In this document: positions 16,711 through 24,143 of the stretch, one piece after another | Layout of the letters: each line of letters starts with the position of its first letter | How positions within the stretch are numbered: position 1 is the stretch's first letter | Source of the DNA: Bog-532 sp965277615 | GTDB taxonomy: Bacteria > Actinomycetota > Actinomycetes > Streptosporangiales > Streptosporangiaceae | Reading direction: 5' to 3' | NCBI GenBank assembly: GCA_965277615.1 | Contig: CBDIDG010000006.1 | Coordinates: forward strand, 372,001 to 436,000 | Length of the DNA: 64,000 nt | Notes under the pieces: model-generated | Told to the model about the DNA's origin: nothing | Seen by the model: the letters and a program-made list of their open reading frames with translations, nothing else | The model's database searches: none | Program-made: the position numbers and the translations under genes

Positions 16711-17858
16711 TGACCACGCATTACCCGATCGCCATCATCGGTGCCGGTCTCAGCGGCCTTACCCTGGCCCGCGTCCTGGCCGAACACGGTGTCGAGGCTG
16801 CGGTCTTCGAGCTGGAGCCTGGGCCGGAGGCTCGCGCCCAGGGCGGCATGCTCGACATCCACGAGGACTCCGGGCAGGCGGCACTGCGCGCGGCCGGGTT
16901 GTCCGAGGAGTTCGGCACGCTGATCATGCCGGGCGGCGAGGCCATGCGCGTCCTGGACTCACGCGCCACGGTCCGGATGGAAGGGGCCGACAACGGCGGC
17001 CGCGGCCGCCCCGAAGTCGAACGCGGCCAGCTGCGCGACCTGCTGCTGGCCGACTTGCCCAGGAGCGCCCTGCACGGGGGAGCCAAGGTCGCCAGCGCTC
17101 GGCCGCTGGGGGAGAGCCGCCACGAGGTGGTGCTGGCCGGTGGGACCACGTTCACCACCGACCTGCTGGTCGGCGCGGATGGCGCCTGGTCCCGGGTCCG
17201 CCCCCTGGTCTCGGCCGCGGTGCCGGAGTACACCGGCATCAGCTTCGTCGAGACTGACCTGCTCGACGCCGACCTCCGCCACCCGGCCAGCGCCGAAGTG
17301 GTCGGCGGCGGCATCCTGTTCGCCCTTGGCGCGGGAAAGGGAATCCTCGCTCACCGCGAGCCCGACCGCAGCCTGCACGTTTACGCAGGCCTGCGGGTCC
17401 CGGCGGACTGGGCTGGCGGCATCGGCTGCACCGACCCAGCCGCGGCCAAGGCCGCCGTGAGCGCCGAGTTCGCCGAGTGGGACCCGAGCTTGCGCGAGCT
17501 GATCACCGGCTCGGACACCGCGCTGATCCCGCGGACGATCCACGCGCTGCCGGTAGGCCACCGCTGGGACCGGGTCCCCGGGGTCACCCTGCTGGGCGAC
17601 GCCGCCCACCTGATGTCCCCGTTCGCCGGTGAAGGCGCCAACCTGGCCATGCTCGACGGGGCCGAGCTGGGCCTGGCCCTGGCCGGGCACCCCGGCGACA
17701 CCGAGGCCGCGCTGGCCGCGGTTGAGCAGGCCCTGTTCCCGCGCAGCCAGGCCTCGGCGGCGGAGTCCGCCGTCAACATGGCCATCATCTTCGCCGACGA
17801 CGCCCCGCAGAGCCTGCTCGACCAGTTCGCCGCCTACCAGCAGGCCGACACCCGCTGA
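16710..17858 (+). CDS. FAD-dependent monooxygenase (TetX / PHBH-like flavoprotein)
   Basis: The 382-aa protein shows the PHBH-type flavoprotein layout: an N-terminal dinucleotide motif 'IAIIGAGLSGLTLARVLAEHG' (the GxGxxG lies at about residues 10-15), a central 'LVGADGAWSRVR' DG motif, and 'LLGDAAHLMSPFAGEGANLAM' (GD motif) at about 296. Relatives include tetracycline-inactivating TetX enzymes and aromatic hydroxylases. It lies in a TetR-controlled operon, a common arrangement for detoxifying hydroxylases. Substrate cannot be read from sequence; tetracycline-like antibiotics or aromatic compounds are options. Confidence 0.85.
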   Translation: MTTHYPIAIIGAGLSGLTLARVLAEHGVEAAVFELEPGPEARAQGGMLDIHEDSGQAALRAAGLSEEFGTLIMPGGEAMRVLDSRATVRMEGADNGGRGRPEVERGQLRDLLLADLPRSALHGGAKVASARPLGESRHEVVLAGGTTFTTDLLVGADGAWSRVRPLVSAAVPEYTGISFVETDLLDADLRHPASAEVVGGGILFALGAGKGILAHREPDRSLHVYAGLRVPADWAGGIGCTDPAAAKAAVSAEFAEWDPSLRELITGSDTALIPRTIHALPVGHRWDRVPGVTLLGDAAHLMSPFAGEGANLAMLDGAELGLALAGHPGDTEAALAAVEQALFPRSQASAAESAVNMAIIFADDAPQSLLDQFAAYQQADTR

Positions 17859-17865
17859 CCCTTGC

Positions 17866-17871
17866 TAGCGT
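17866..17871 (+). promoter_or_regulatory. Candidate -10 element before the maltokinase-cap gene
   Basis: TAGCGT lies 8 bases before the ATG at 17880, within the short gap after the monooxygenase stop. The gene has no Shine-Dalgarno sequence, so a leaderless transcript starting near the ATG is likely. Confidence 0.35.
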
Positions 17872-17879
17872 GCGGGACT

Positions 17880-18539
17880 ATGGCTGTCATTCACCACACC
17901 ACGCTCACCCCGGGCAAACTGGAGCTGCTGTCCGCCTGGCTGCCGTCGCAGCCGTGGTACCGGGACGCCGGCCGGGCTCCAGAGCTGGACCGGGCGGGCG
18001 GATTCCGGCTGGACGACCCGGCCGGTGAGGTCGGCCTGGAGTCCATGGCGGTGACCGACGCCGCCACCGGCACGACCTACCACGTGCCGCTGACCTATCG
18101 CGCGCACGCCCGGCCCGGCGCGGACCACGGGCTGATCACCATGGCCGAGCACGGCGTGCTCGGCCGCCGCTGGGTCTACGACGGCGCCCACGATCAGGTC
18201 CTGGTCGACCAGCTGACCGCGCTCCTCCAGGGGCAGGCGGAGCCTCAGGCCCAGCGGATCAGCCACACCCCTGACCCCACCGTGACGACCGGCCCGCCCC
18301 TCGCGGACACCCCCCTGACCATTGTTGGCGCCGCGACCGTGGCCAGCACGGGGGAGGGGACCGAGCTTCAGGTGCCAGTCGCCGGTGGCGGCACGGTCGT
18401 CCTTCAGCTCAACCGGGTGCTGCAGCCCGGCGACGGCCACGGTGGTGGTGCGGGGGTATCCGCGACCTGGCAGCAGCCCGACGGCACTCAGGCCCGAGGC
18501 GTGTTCGTCACCGCCCGTTATCTGCCCGCAGGCGCCTAA
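17880..18539 (+). CDS. Maltokinase N-terminal cap-like domain protein
   Basis: The 219-aa protein matches the cap module found at the N terminus of actinobacterial maltokinases and as stand-alone proteins: 'MAVIHHTTLTPGKLELLSAW', 'GGFRLDDPAGEVGLESM', 'GTTYHVPLTYRA' and 'EHGVLGRRWVYDGAHD' are the recognisable blocks. The kinase domain is missing, so this is the cap plus a divergent C-terminal region of about 90 residues that is Pro/Thr rich at first and ends in beta-strand-like sequence. Stand-alone versions have no defined function. The gene follows the monooxygenase by 21 bases and may have its own start signals. Confidence 0.8.
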   Translation: MAVIHHTTLTPGKLELLSAWLPSQPWYRDAGRAPELDRAGGFRLDDPAGEVGLESMAVTDAATGTTYHVPLTYRAHARPGADHGLITMAEHGVLGRRWVYDGAHDQVLVDQLTALLQGQAEPQAQRISHTPDPTVTTGPPLADTPLTIVGAATVASTGEGTELQVPVAGGGTVVLQLNRVLQPGDGHGGGAGVSATWQQPDGTQARGVFVTARYLPAGA

Positions 18540-18556
18540 CGCCGCGATGTGACCTG

Positions 18557-18928
18557 ATGCCAGACTCGCTTGATCGCAAGCTGGACGCCATCGCCCGGCA
18601 CCCGTTCCGGGCGAAGTTCCACCTGCGCGGGCCGGAACGGGTGACGGCCGAGCAGAGCGCCCCGTCCACCCTGCGGCTGCACGCGCGCGACCTGATCGCC
18701 AAGCGGCTGGCGCCGGCCGAGCCGTACAAGGACGGCAAGCAGACGCCGTACCGTGGCCACCCGGTGTTCGTGGCCCAGCACGCGACCGCCACCTGCTGCC
18801 GGAGCTGCCTGCTGCGGTGGCACCAGATACCCAAGGGACGAGAGCTGACCCGTGCGGAACGCGGCTACGTAGTGGACGTAATCTGCCGCTGGATCGAACG
18901 TGAGGTCGCTAACCCGCCAAGGAGCTGA
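18557..18928 (+). CDS. DUF4186 family protein
   Basis: The 123-aa protein has the conserved DUF4186 blocks: 'HPFRAKFHLRG', 'RLHARDLIAKRLAPAEPYKDGKQTP', 'GHPVFVAQHATATCCRSCL' and 'GYVVDVICRWI'. The strict conservation of His and the paired Cys (CCRSC) suggests a metal or redox site. The family has no assigned reaction. The ATG at 18557 follows the cap-gene stop by 17 bases on the same strand. A strong AAGGAG lies at the end of this gene for a downstream start that is no longer a normal gene (see 18930). Confidence 0.85.
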   Translation: MPDSLDRKLDAIARHPFRAKFHLRGPERVTAEQSAPSTLRLHARDLIAKRLAPAEPYKDGKQTPYRGHPVFVAQHATATCCRSCLLRWHQIPKGRELTRAERGYVVDVICRWIEREVANPPRS

Positions 18929-18929
18929 C

Positions 18930-19039
18930 ATGACCAGTCCCGCCCGGCACGGCTGATCGCCCTGGTCAACCTCATTGGCCGGTACATGAACACCGCCGCC
19001 CTGCTGGCCTGCTTCGCCGTCCCGGCCCCGCCCGCCTGA
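18930..19039 (+). pseudogene. Broken short gene downstream of DUF4186
   Basis: AAGGAG followed by ATG at 18930 starts a frame that ends after eight residues (MTSPARHG). In the adjacent frame the sequence continues as protein-like 'RLIALVNLIGRYMNTAALLACFAVPAPPA' to a stop at 19037-19039. The good ribosome binding site and the readable second frame suggest a gene shortened by deletion and frameshift. The family is not recognisable from about 30 residues. Confidence 0.35.
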
Positions 19040-19058
19040 GCCACCAGCGCTCCCTGAA

Positions 19059-19718
19059 CTAGTCGGCATCCGTCCGTTGTGCGAGGTCATCATCGGCGCT
19101 ATCCGCCTGTTCCGCGCCGACCGGGTAGTTTCGGGCGGGCAGCAACCGAATCCCCGGGCTGAACGGGATGACGCCAGGCAGCTCGAGGTGTGCCGACCTG
19201 GTGATGACATCGGTCCCCTGCATCGTCAGGGTGGCGGTAATGTCACAGCGCCCGGAGTGCAGTCCGACCAGCCGCCCAGCACTGATCTTTGCCCCTAGGG
19301 CGCTGACGTCGAACACAACGGACAGGCCGAGCTGGAGGGTGGCTACCCGGTGTCCGTCTACCAGGATGGTTACCGAGGGCTCCTGGGTCGCGGTGATCTG
19401 GTGCGTGGCCAGATCCACCAGCTCGGTGCAGCCGGGCGTGGCCAGCGTCTGCCTCGCGGCGGCGGCGAGGTCATGATGTGCGCGCCATCCGGCCACGAGC
19501 AGGCCGGTCAGGTCGACATCCAGCAGCCGGGCCGCCTGGGCCGTTGCCTCGCGGACAGCGGCTTCGCAGGTTGCCTTCGGAAGGTCGTCCAGGGCGCGCC
19601 CAAGCCTCCCGCTATCTGCGGACAGAATCTCATGGGCCAGCGCCCCGGCGGCGTCTTGGCCCGGGCCCAAAAGCAGATCAAGAGCGGTACGGGGGTGGTC
19701 TTGCACGGCTGGCGTCAT
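19059..19718 (-). CDS. Uncharacterised protein coupled to the Ig-repeat surface protein
   Basis: The 219-aa protein is not in a family I recognise. Residues 1-90 are predicted helical ('TALDLLLGPGQDAAGALAHEIL', 'AAVREATAQAARLL'), residues 110-190 have strand-like sequence ('SVTILVDGHRVATLQLGLSVVFDVSAL', 'CDITATLTMQGTDVI'), and the C terminus is acidic. There is no signal peptide, so it is likely cytoplasmic. Its ATG at 19718 overlaps the stop of the upstream surface-protein gene by four bases (ATGA), which implies a coupled role, perhaps in export, anchoring or control of that protein. Confidence 0.65.
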   Translation of the reverse strand: MTPAVQDHPRTALDLLLGPGQDAAGALAHEILSADSGRLGRALDDLPKATCEAAVREATAQAARLLDVDLTGLLVAGWRAHHDLAAAARQTLATPGCTELVDLATHQITATQEPSVTILVDGHRVATLQLGLSVVFDVSALGAKISAGRLVGLHSGRCDITATLTMQGTDVITRSAHLELPGVIPFSPGIRLLPARNYPVGAEQADSADDDLAQRTDAD

Positions 19719-21226
19719 GGCCTTACCTCTTCGATCGTCATCGTGCTGGTTCCGGAGCTCGGTTCGACGCGCACCGTGTGCGCGGCGCCTGCTGCGGTGG
19801 TATGCACGCTTACCAGGCGCGGCGGGCCGGTATGCGGCACGGCCAGCACGCTCAGCCCGGGTGCCGGCGGCGGATGCGGAGTCAGCAGCCGTCGGCGTGC
19901 GGCCAGCGCAACGGCCGCGGCCGCGAGGATTGCGGCCGCTGCCGCCACCAAACCGACCGGTGGACCGGCCGCTTTCGAGATGATCGGGTTCTCGTGGAAC
20001 GACCGCGTCACGTTGGCGGCCGCCGCATAGCGGGCGCTTCCGCTCTGTGAGGCCGTGATCGTGCAGGCGCCAGCGGCCACGGTCCTGACGGTGGAATAGG
20101 TCACGGTGCACACCGACGGCGTGTCCGAGCTGAACAGCACCGGCAGCCCCGACGACGCGTGCGCCGACAGAGCGACGGGCGTGCCGACCGTCGCGTCGGG
20201 TGGCTGCCCGAACGTGATTGTCTGCCGAGCCGGCCGGACCGGGACCGGGTTGACCTGGAACGACCGCGCTATGTCGGGGGCCGCCGCGTAGCGGGCGCTC
20301 CCGCTCTGCGAGGCCGTGACCGTACACTCATGGGCCGCCACGGTCCTGACGGTGGAATCCGTCACGGTGCACACCGATGGCGTGTCCGAGCTGAACAGCA
20401 CCGGCAGCCCCGACGACGCGTGCGCCGACAGAGCGACGGGCGTGCCGACCGTCGCGTCGGGTGGCTGCCCGAACGTGATTGTCTGCCGAGCCGGCCGGAC
20501 CGGGACCGGGTTGACCTGGAACGACCGCGTCACCTCGGGGGCTCTTCCGTGCTCGAAGGCCGTGACCGTGCACGTGCCGGTGGTCACGGTCGTAACGGTG
20601 GAATCCGTCACGGTGCACACCGACGGCGTGTCCGATATGAATAGCACCGGCAGCCCCGACGACGCGTGCGCCGACAGAGCGACGGGCGTGCCGACCGTCA
20701 CCCCCGGCGGCTGGTCGAACGTAATCGCCGGCGTGGCCGGCGCCTGAACCTGGAACGACCGCGTCACGTCAGGGGCCGGCTCGAAGAGGCCGCTCCCGCT
20801 CTGCGAGGCCATGATCGTGCACGTGCCAGCAGCCACGGTCGTAACAGTCGAATTCGCCACGGTACACACCAACGGCGTGTCCGAGCTGAACAGCACGGGC
20901 AGCCCCGACGACGCAGTCGCCGACAAAAGGACCGGCGTGCCGACCGTCGCGCCGGGCGGCTGGTCGAACGTAATCGTCTGCGGAAACGTCCTCGCAGCGA
21001 TGCTGAAGTGAGATGTGAGCCAAACCCTGTGGACCTGTGCCGACGGGCTGATTTCCTGGTCGACCCCGCCTGCCGACGTTGCCAGGCCGCCCACCGCAGC
21101 GGTGAGGAGAAGGATTCCCAGGGATCTGCGCAGCCAGGACCGGCGCCCGGCAAGACCCAGGGCAACCTTTCCGCCTAGCCCCGCCAGACCGGGCACCTTG
21201 CGCCGCGGCGACTGGTTCAGGTCCAT
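19715..21226 (-). CDS. Membrane-anchored surface protein with four Ig-like repeats
   Basis: The 503-aa protein begins with a basic stretch and a signal-anchor helix at about residues 29-52. Four tandem Ig-like repeats of 82-87 aa follow, each with 'TITF-QPP-TVGTPV-LSA-ASSGLPVLF' and a Cys pair (VCTV … CTI/CTV) likely to form a disulfide. Near residue 405 a second hydrophobic helix (VGLVAAAAAILAAAAVALAA) is followed by arginines and a roughly 80-residue C-terminal segment. The pattern fits a cell-wall-spanning adhesin or sensor ectodomain. AAGGAG precedes the ATG. The middle repeats are almost identical in DNA, so repeat number may vary. Confidence 0.8.
   Translation of the reverse strand: MDLNQSPRRKVPGLAGLGGKVALGLAGRRSWLRRSLGILLLTAAVGGLATSAGGVDQEISPSAQVHRVWLTSHFSIAARTFPQTITFDQPPGATVGTPVLLSATASSGLPVLFSSDTPLVCTVANSTVTTVAAGTCTIMASQSGSGLFEPAPDVTRSFQVQAPATPAITFDQPPGVTVGTPVALSAHASSGLPVLFISDTPSVCTVTDSTVTTVTTGTCTVTAFEHGRAPEVTRSFQVNPVPVRPARQTITFGQPPDATVGTPVALSAHASSGLPVLFSSDTPSVCTVTDSTVRTVAAHECTVTASQSGSARYAAAPDIARSFQVNPVPVRPARQTITFGQPPDATVGTPVALSAHASSGLPVLFSSDTPSVCTVTYSTVRTVAAGACTITASQSGSARYAAAANVTRSFHENPIISKAAGPPVGLVAAAAAILAAAAVALAARRRLLTPHPPPAPGLSVLAVPHTGPPRLVSVHTTAAGAAHTVRVEPSSGTSTMTIEEVRP
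20016..20990 (-). repeat. Tandem DNA repeats encoding the Ig-like domains
   Basis: A landmark word beginning CACGGTGCACACC recurs at 20102, 20363 and 20609, with a diverged copy (CACGGTACACACC) at 20858. Spacing is 261, 246 and 249 bases, all multiples of three. The first two units are nearly identical over more than 150 bases, which favours unequal recombination or collapse during assembly. Confidence 0.85.
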
Positions 21227-21402
21227 GAGTGCACTCCTTGCCCTAACAGAAAGTCCTGTCGGGGCGCTACTTCGTCATGAAGCCGGAGGCTCGCGCTCGG
21301 CGAAAGATACTTACCTCAGGGTGAGGGATTGCTGGCCAGTGCTCAGGGCCATTTCCGTACAACTCTTTCGGTACCCCGGGAGCGCCGGGTTGGTTGCCCG
21401 GG

Positions 21403-22059
21403 TCAGGCCCGTGGCCACGCGGTGAACCGCTCCCGTAGTCGGGCCACGTCCTGCGGATCGAGGCCGTAGCGGGCGAACAAACCGTCGGGCATCCGGTCCA
21501 GCTGCCGGCCCGCGTCGGTGAAATCACGATCCTGCAGCCCCGAGTCCAGCCGCCGGGCCAGTGCGATCAGCTCATCGATGGTGTAGTGGTCCACGGCGGC
21601 CGCGACGTCGACGTAGTCGCGCGGTTCCACCCGGCTCACCAGCGCCACCGTCTTCCAGCCGGCCAGGTCCTCGATGTCCAGGACCGGGCCGACGTCCATC
21701 GTGACCGGTCCGCGGGTCCGGTCGAAGTAGGCCATCTGCAGCATGGTCTGCTGACCCGTCGGGCTGGTGATCAGCCATTCCGCCAGGCCCTCGCCCATGC
21801 CCTCGAAGATGTCGCCCAGGTCGTTGATCCCGTCCTGCCGCTCCGCTACGAAACCGGCCGCGCGCAACGCCGCTTCCACCGCGTCGGCGGCCGCCGCGAC
21901 CCCGGTCTCCTGGTCGCTGAACAGGTCGACATCCTCGGTGGGCCGGTCGATGACCCCGTGCGCGATCAGCGCGTTCCCGCCCGCCAGGGCGAAGCCGTAC
22001 CGGGCGGCCACCCGCAGGGCGATGGTTGCGACCTCGCGCTGCAGCCCGCTGATCGGCAT
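21403..22059 (-). CDS. AbiEii-like nucleotidyltransferase
   Basis: The 218-aa protein has the nucleotidyltransferase signature 'FALAGGNALIAHGVIDRPTEDVDLF', with the GG helix turn and the DxD metal site, as in AbiEii/AbiGii toxins. A later 'GPVLDIEDLAGWKTVALVSRVEPRDYVDVAAAV' block matches the conserved second half of that family. AbiEii toxins act in abortive phage defence or toxin-antitoxin pairs by transferring nucleotides to RNA. The upstream gene ends 25 bases away on the same strand and would be the partner. The antitoxin type seen with classical AbiE (AbiEi) is absent, so a defence role is inferred, not shown. Confidence 0.75.
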   Translation of the reverse strand: MPISGLQREVATIALRVAARYGFALAGGNALIAHGVIDRPTEDVDLFSDQETGVAAAADAVEAALRAAGFVAERQDGINDLGDIFEGMGEGLAEWLITSPTGQQTMLQMAYFDRTRGPVTMDVGPVLDIEDLAGWKTVALVSRVEPRDYVDVAAAVDHYTIDELIALARRLDSGLQDRDFTDAGRQLDRMPDGLFARYGLDPQDVARLRERFTAWPRA

Positions 22060-22084
22060 CAGGGGACCGGGATCGAGCCCCGGT

Positions 22085-22444
22085 CTAGGCCGCGGCCGCG
22101 GCGGACGCCGCCCGCAGTGCCGGGTGCTGGTCCTCCCACGCCGCGCGGACGCCGCGGGGCAGGAACAGCTCCGGCCAGCGCGCGACCAGCGTGTCGCCGT
22201 CCAGGAACGCGGTCAGGTCCTCGGGGCGGGTGGCCTCGCGCAGCACGGTCTGGTACATCCAGTCCAGCATCCCCGGCTCGTCCAGGTCGAACGTGCGATC
22301 GGGTTGCCAGAACAGCCGCAACGGCAGCTCGACCGGGCCGGTGATAGGCCCCTGCAGGCCGGCCAGGTCCGCGGCCACGAGCGTGCGACGCCCCCGGTGC
22401 GCCTGCTGCGGCGCCCGGAGCGTGGCGGTCTGCTCGGCGGTCAT
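22085..22444 (-). CDS. Small conserved protein upstream of the AbiEii-like gene
   Basis: The 119-aa protein contains 'TGPVELPLRLFWQPDRTFDLDEPGMLDWMYQTVLREA' and 'DLTAFLDGDTLVARWPELFLPRGVRAAWE'. I do not recognise a named family. There is no helix-turn-helix like that of AbiEi. Position directly before the nucleotidyltransferase, in the same orientation and 25 bases apart, suggests it is its partner, either an antitoxin or a substrate-handling subunit. The ATG at 22444 has both a GGAG close upstream and a TATCCT six bases before it. Confidence 0.65.
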   Translation of the reverse strand: MTAEQTATLRAPQQAHRGRRTLVAADLAGLQGPITGPVELPLRLFWQPDRTFDLDEPGMLDWMYQTVLREATRPEDLTAFLDGDTLVARWPELFLPRGVRAAWEDQHPALRAASAAAAA

Positions 22445-22450
22445 GACTCC

Positions 22451-22456
22451 AGGATA
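22451..22456 (-). promoter_or_regulatory. Candidate -10 element before the AbiEii-partner gene
   Basis: On the minus strand TATCCT is followed by six bases (GGAGTC) and ATG at 22444. This is the same spacing as the other putative leaderless starts in the window, although here the GGAG could also be a ribosome binding site. Confidence 0.35.
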
Positions 22457-22531
22457 CGCACTACCGGCCGCGATGGGCAGACCCGGCTCGAAAATATGGT
22501 CGATAGCTTACTGGTCAGCCAACACAGTGCC

Positions 22532-22575
22532 GCCATCACTGGGGCGGCCATCACTGGGGCGGCCATCACTGGGCG
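22532..22575. repeat. Tandem 15-base repeat at the lipB stop codon
   Basis: GCCATCACTGGGGCG is present at 22532-22546 and 22547-22561, with a 14-base copy at 22562-22575. The third copy spans the end and TGA stop of lipB; the other two repeat that stop-containing end downstream. It appears to be slippage duplication of the gene's 3' tip. Confidence 0.75.
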
Positions 22576-23315
22576 GCCGTCAGCCCGGCGGTCAGCGCGG
22601 CCGACACGCCCGTCGTCATCGGTGCTGGGGTGGCCAGGGTCTCGACGTCCTCGGTGATGGTGAACGTTCCGTGGCCGAGCACCTCGGCCAGGTGGCCCTC
22701 CATCACCGGCAGGGCCTCGGCTACCGTCACCGGCTGGCCGGTCTCGGCGCTGAGCGAGGTGACTCCGGCGTCGCTGATCCCGCAGGGCACGATCCGGGCG
22801 AACCAGCCCAGGTCGCAGTCGCAGTTCAGGGCGAAGCCGTGCATGGTCACACCCCGGGCCACCCGGGCCCCGATCGCGCCGACCTTCCGGTCCGGCCGGC
22901 CGCCGCCGGTGACCCAGGCGCCGCTGCGCCCGTCGATGCGCCCGGCCCGCACGCCGAAGTCGGCGCAGGTCCGGATCAGCGCGTCTTCCAGGGACCGGAC
23001 GTAACCCACGACGTCGACCGGCTCGCGCAGCTTGATGATCGGGTACCCGACCAGCTGCCCCGGGCCGTGCCAGGTGATCCGGCCACCCCGGTCCACGTCG
23101 ATCACGGGCGCGCCTGCGTCCCCGATGGGCCGGTCCGAGGGCTCGGTCCGTTTGCCGGCCGTGTAGACCGGCTCGTGTTCCAGCAGCAGGCAGGTGTCCG
23201 GGATCTCCCCGTCCGCGCGCTGCTGGTGCACGGCCCGCTGCAGGTCCCAGGCCGCCTGGTAGGGGACCGCCGCCGCGCCGAAGCCAACGTGTGCAAAGAC
23301 CAGCTCATCGTTCAC
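22566..23315 (-). CDS. lipB: Lipoyl(octanoyl) transferase
   Basis: The 249-aa protein is LipB: 'LLLEHEPVYTAGKRTEP', 'DRGGRITWHGPGQLVGYPI', 'RKVGAIGARVARGVTMHGFALN' carrying the active-site Lys, and 'IVPCGISDAGVTSL' carrying the catalytic Cys. It transfers octanoate from acyl carrier protein to the lipoyl domains of 2-oxoacid dehydrogenases, including the SucB encoded in this window. The start is GTG at 23315. LipA, the partner that inserts sulfur, is not in the window. The C terminus is about 25 residues longer than many LipB proteins and Ala/Thr rich. Confidence 0.93.
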   Translation of the reverse strand: MNDELVFAHVGFGAAAVPYQAAWDLQRAVHQQRADGEIPDTCLLLEHEPVYTAGKRTEPSDRPIGDAGAPVIDVDRGGRITWHGPGQLVGYPIIKLREPVDVVGYVRSLEDALIRTCADFGVRAGRIDGRSGAWVTGGGRPDRKVGAIGARVARGVTMHGFALNCDCDLGWFARIVPCGISDAGVTSLSAETGQPVTVAEALPVMEGHLAEVLGHGTFTITEDVETLATPAPMTTGVSAALTAGLTAAQ

Positions 23316-23404
23316 CCTGCCAGCCTACGTCGCGGTTGCAGCCGCGCATCCTGCGGCAGGTCAGCACCAACCTCAGGGCAAGCAAGGAAGCCACTCAGGA
23401 ATAT

Positions 23405-23424
23405 TTAAAGAGCGCATCCTTTAA
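23405..23424. promoter_or_regulatory. AT-rich inverted repeat before the membrane-protein gene
   Basis: TTAAAG-AGCGCATC-CTTTAA ends 9 bases before the GTG at 23433 and lies in the divergent region with lipB. It may be an operator or a weak hairpin next to the ribosome entry site. Confidence 0.3.
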
Positions 23425-23432
23425 TAGAGAGT

Positions 23433-24068
23433 GTGATAGACGAGGGCGACCTGCGGCAGATGAGCCACGACGAGCGGCGCCAGCTGGCCCGCCTGCTCGC
23501 CTCCATCGACGAGCCGCACGTGCTCCGCGACCATCGGGCCGTGTTGCGGCGCCGTCTCTCGCTGCTTTTGTTCATGGGCTCCTGCGTCGTTCTGGCCGCC
23601 TGGATCGCCGTGCTCATGCTGACGCTGCCCAAGCACTACACCGCCGGCCACTGGCGCGGCGCCTGGGTCGGCTTCGACATGGCGCTGCTGGCCGCGTTCG
23701 CCGCGACGGCCTGGGCGGCCTGGCGCGAGCGTCAGATTTTGATCATCTTGCTCACCGTCACCGGCACGCTGCTGTGCTGCGACGCCTGGTTCGACGTGCT
23801 CCTCGACCTCGGCACCCACAACATCTGGGAGAGCGTGGGGTCCGCCCTGTTCGCCGAGCTGCCGCTGGCCTTCATCGCGTTCACCGCGGCGCGCCGGCTG
23901 CTCCGGATGAGCGTCGGCGTCGTCATGCAGCTGGAGGGCATTACGGCCGACGTCCCGCCGCTGTGGAAGATCCCGCTGTTTGCCGAAGGCCTGTCGGCCG
24001 CGCTCCCGGCCCGCTACCGCAACGAGGCCCGCGACGCCCCGCCCCAAGAGGCCGCCCGCGCCGAGTAA
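23433..24068 (+). CDS. Conserved integral membrane protein, four predicted helices
   Basis: The 211-aa protein has an N-terminal cytoplasmic segment and four hydrophobic stretches: around 'LSLLLFMGSCVVLAAWIAVLML', 'WVGFDMALLAAFAATAWAAW', 'ILIILLTVTGTLLCCDAWFDVLLDL' and 'GSALFAELPLAFIAFTAA'. The motif CCDAWFDV in the third helix is notable for its polar and Cys content inside the membrane. I recognise it only as a conserved actinobacterial membrane protein. It is divergent from lipB and 75 bases upstream of the ECF41 module, but the ECF41 promoter lies after it, so it is probably not part of that unit. Confidence 0.7.
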   Translation: MIDEGDLRQMSHDERRQLARLLASIDEPHVLRDHRAVLRRRLSLLLFMGSCVVLAAWIAVLMLTLPKHYTAGHWRGAWVGFDMALLAAFAATAWAAWRERQILIILLTVTGTLLCCDAWFDVLLDLGTHNIWESVGSALFAELPLAFIAFTAARRLLRMSVGVVMQLEGITADVPPLWKIPLFAEGLSAALPARYRNEARDAPPQEAARAE

Positions 24069-24085
24069 CGGCGTGGCAGGCCGGG

Positions 24086-24112
24086 TGTCACAGCCCAGGG
24101 TGCGGCCTCGTC
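24086..24112 (+). promoter_or_regulatory. ECF41-type sigma factor target promoter
   Basis: TGTCACA (24086-24092), a spacer of exactly 16 bases, and CGTC (24109-24112) match the known ECF41 promoter pattern, TGTCACA-N16-CGTC. The element stands 31 bases before the ATG of the epimerase gene, which is followed by the ECF41 sigma factor gene itself. This is the autoregulated arrangement known for the group. Confidence 0.85.
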
Positions 24113-24143
24113 AAACCGGGTGACTACAGGGAGAGGAGTCACC

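Noticed and set aside
20016..20990. Regular repeats that might be a CRISPR array
   Set aside because: The units are about 250-260 bases, in frame, and encode Ig-like domains; there are no short repeats with unique spacers.
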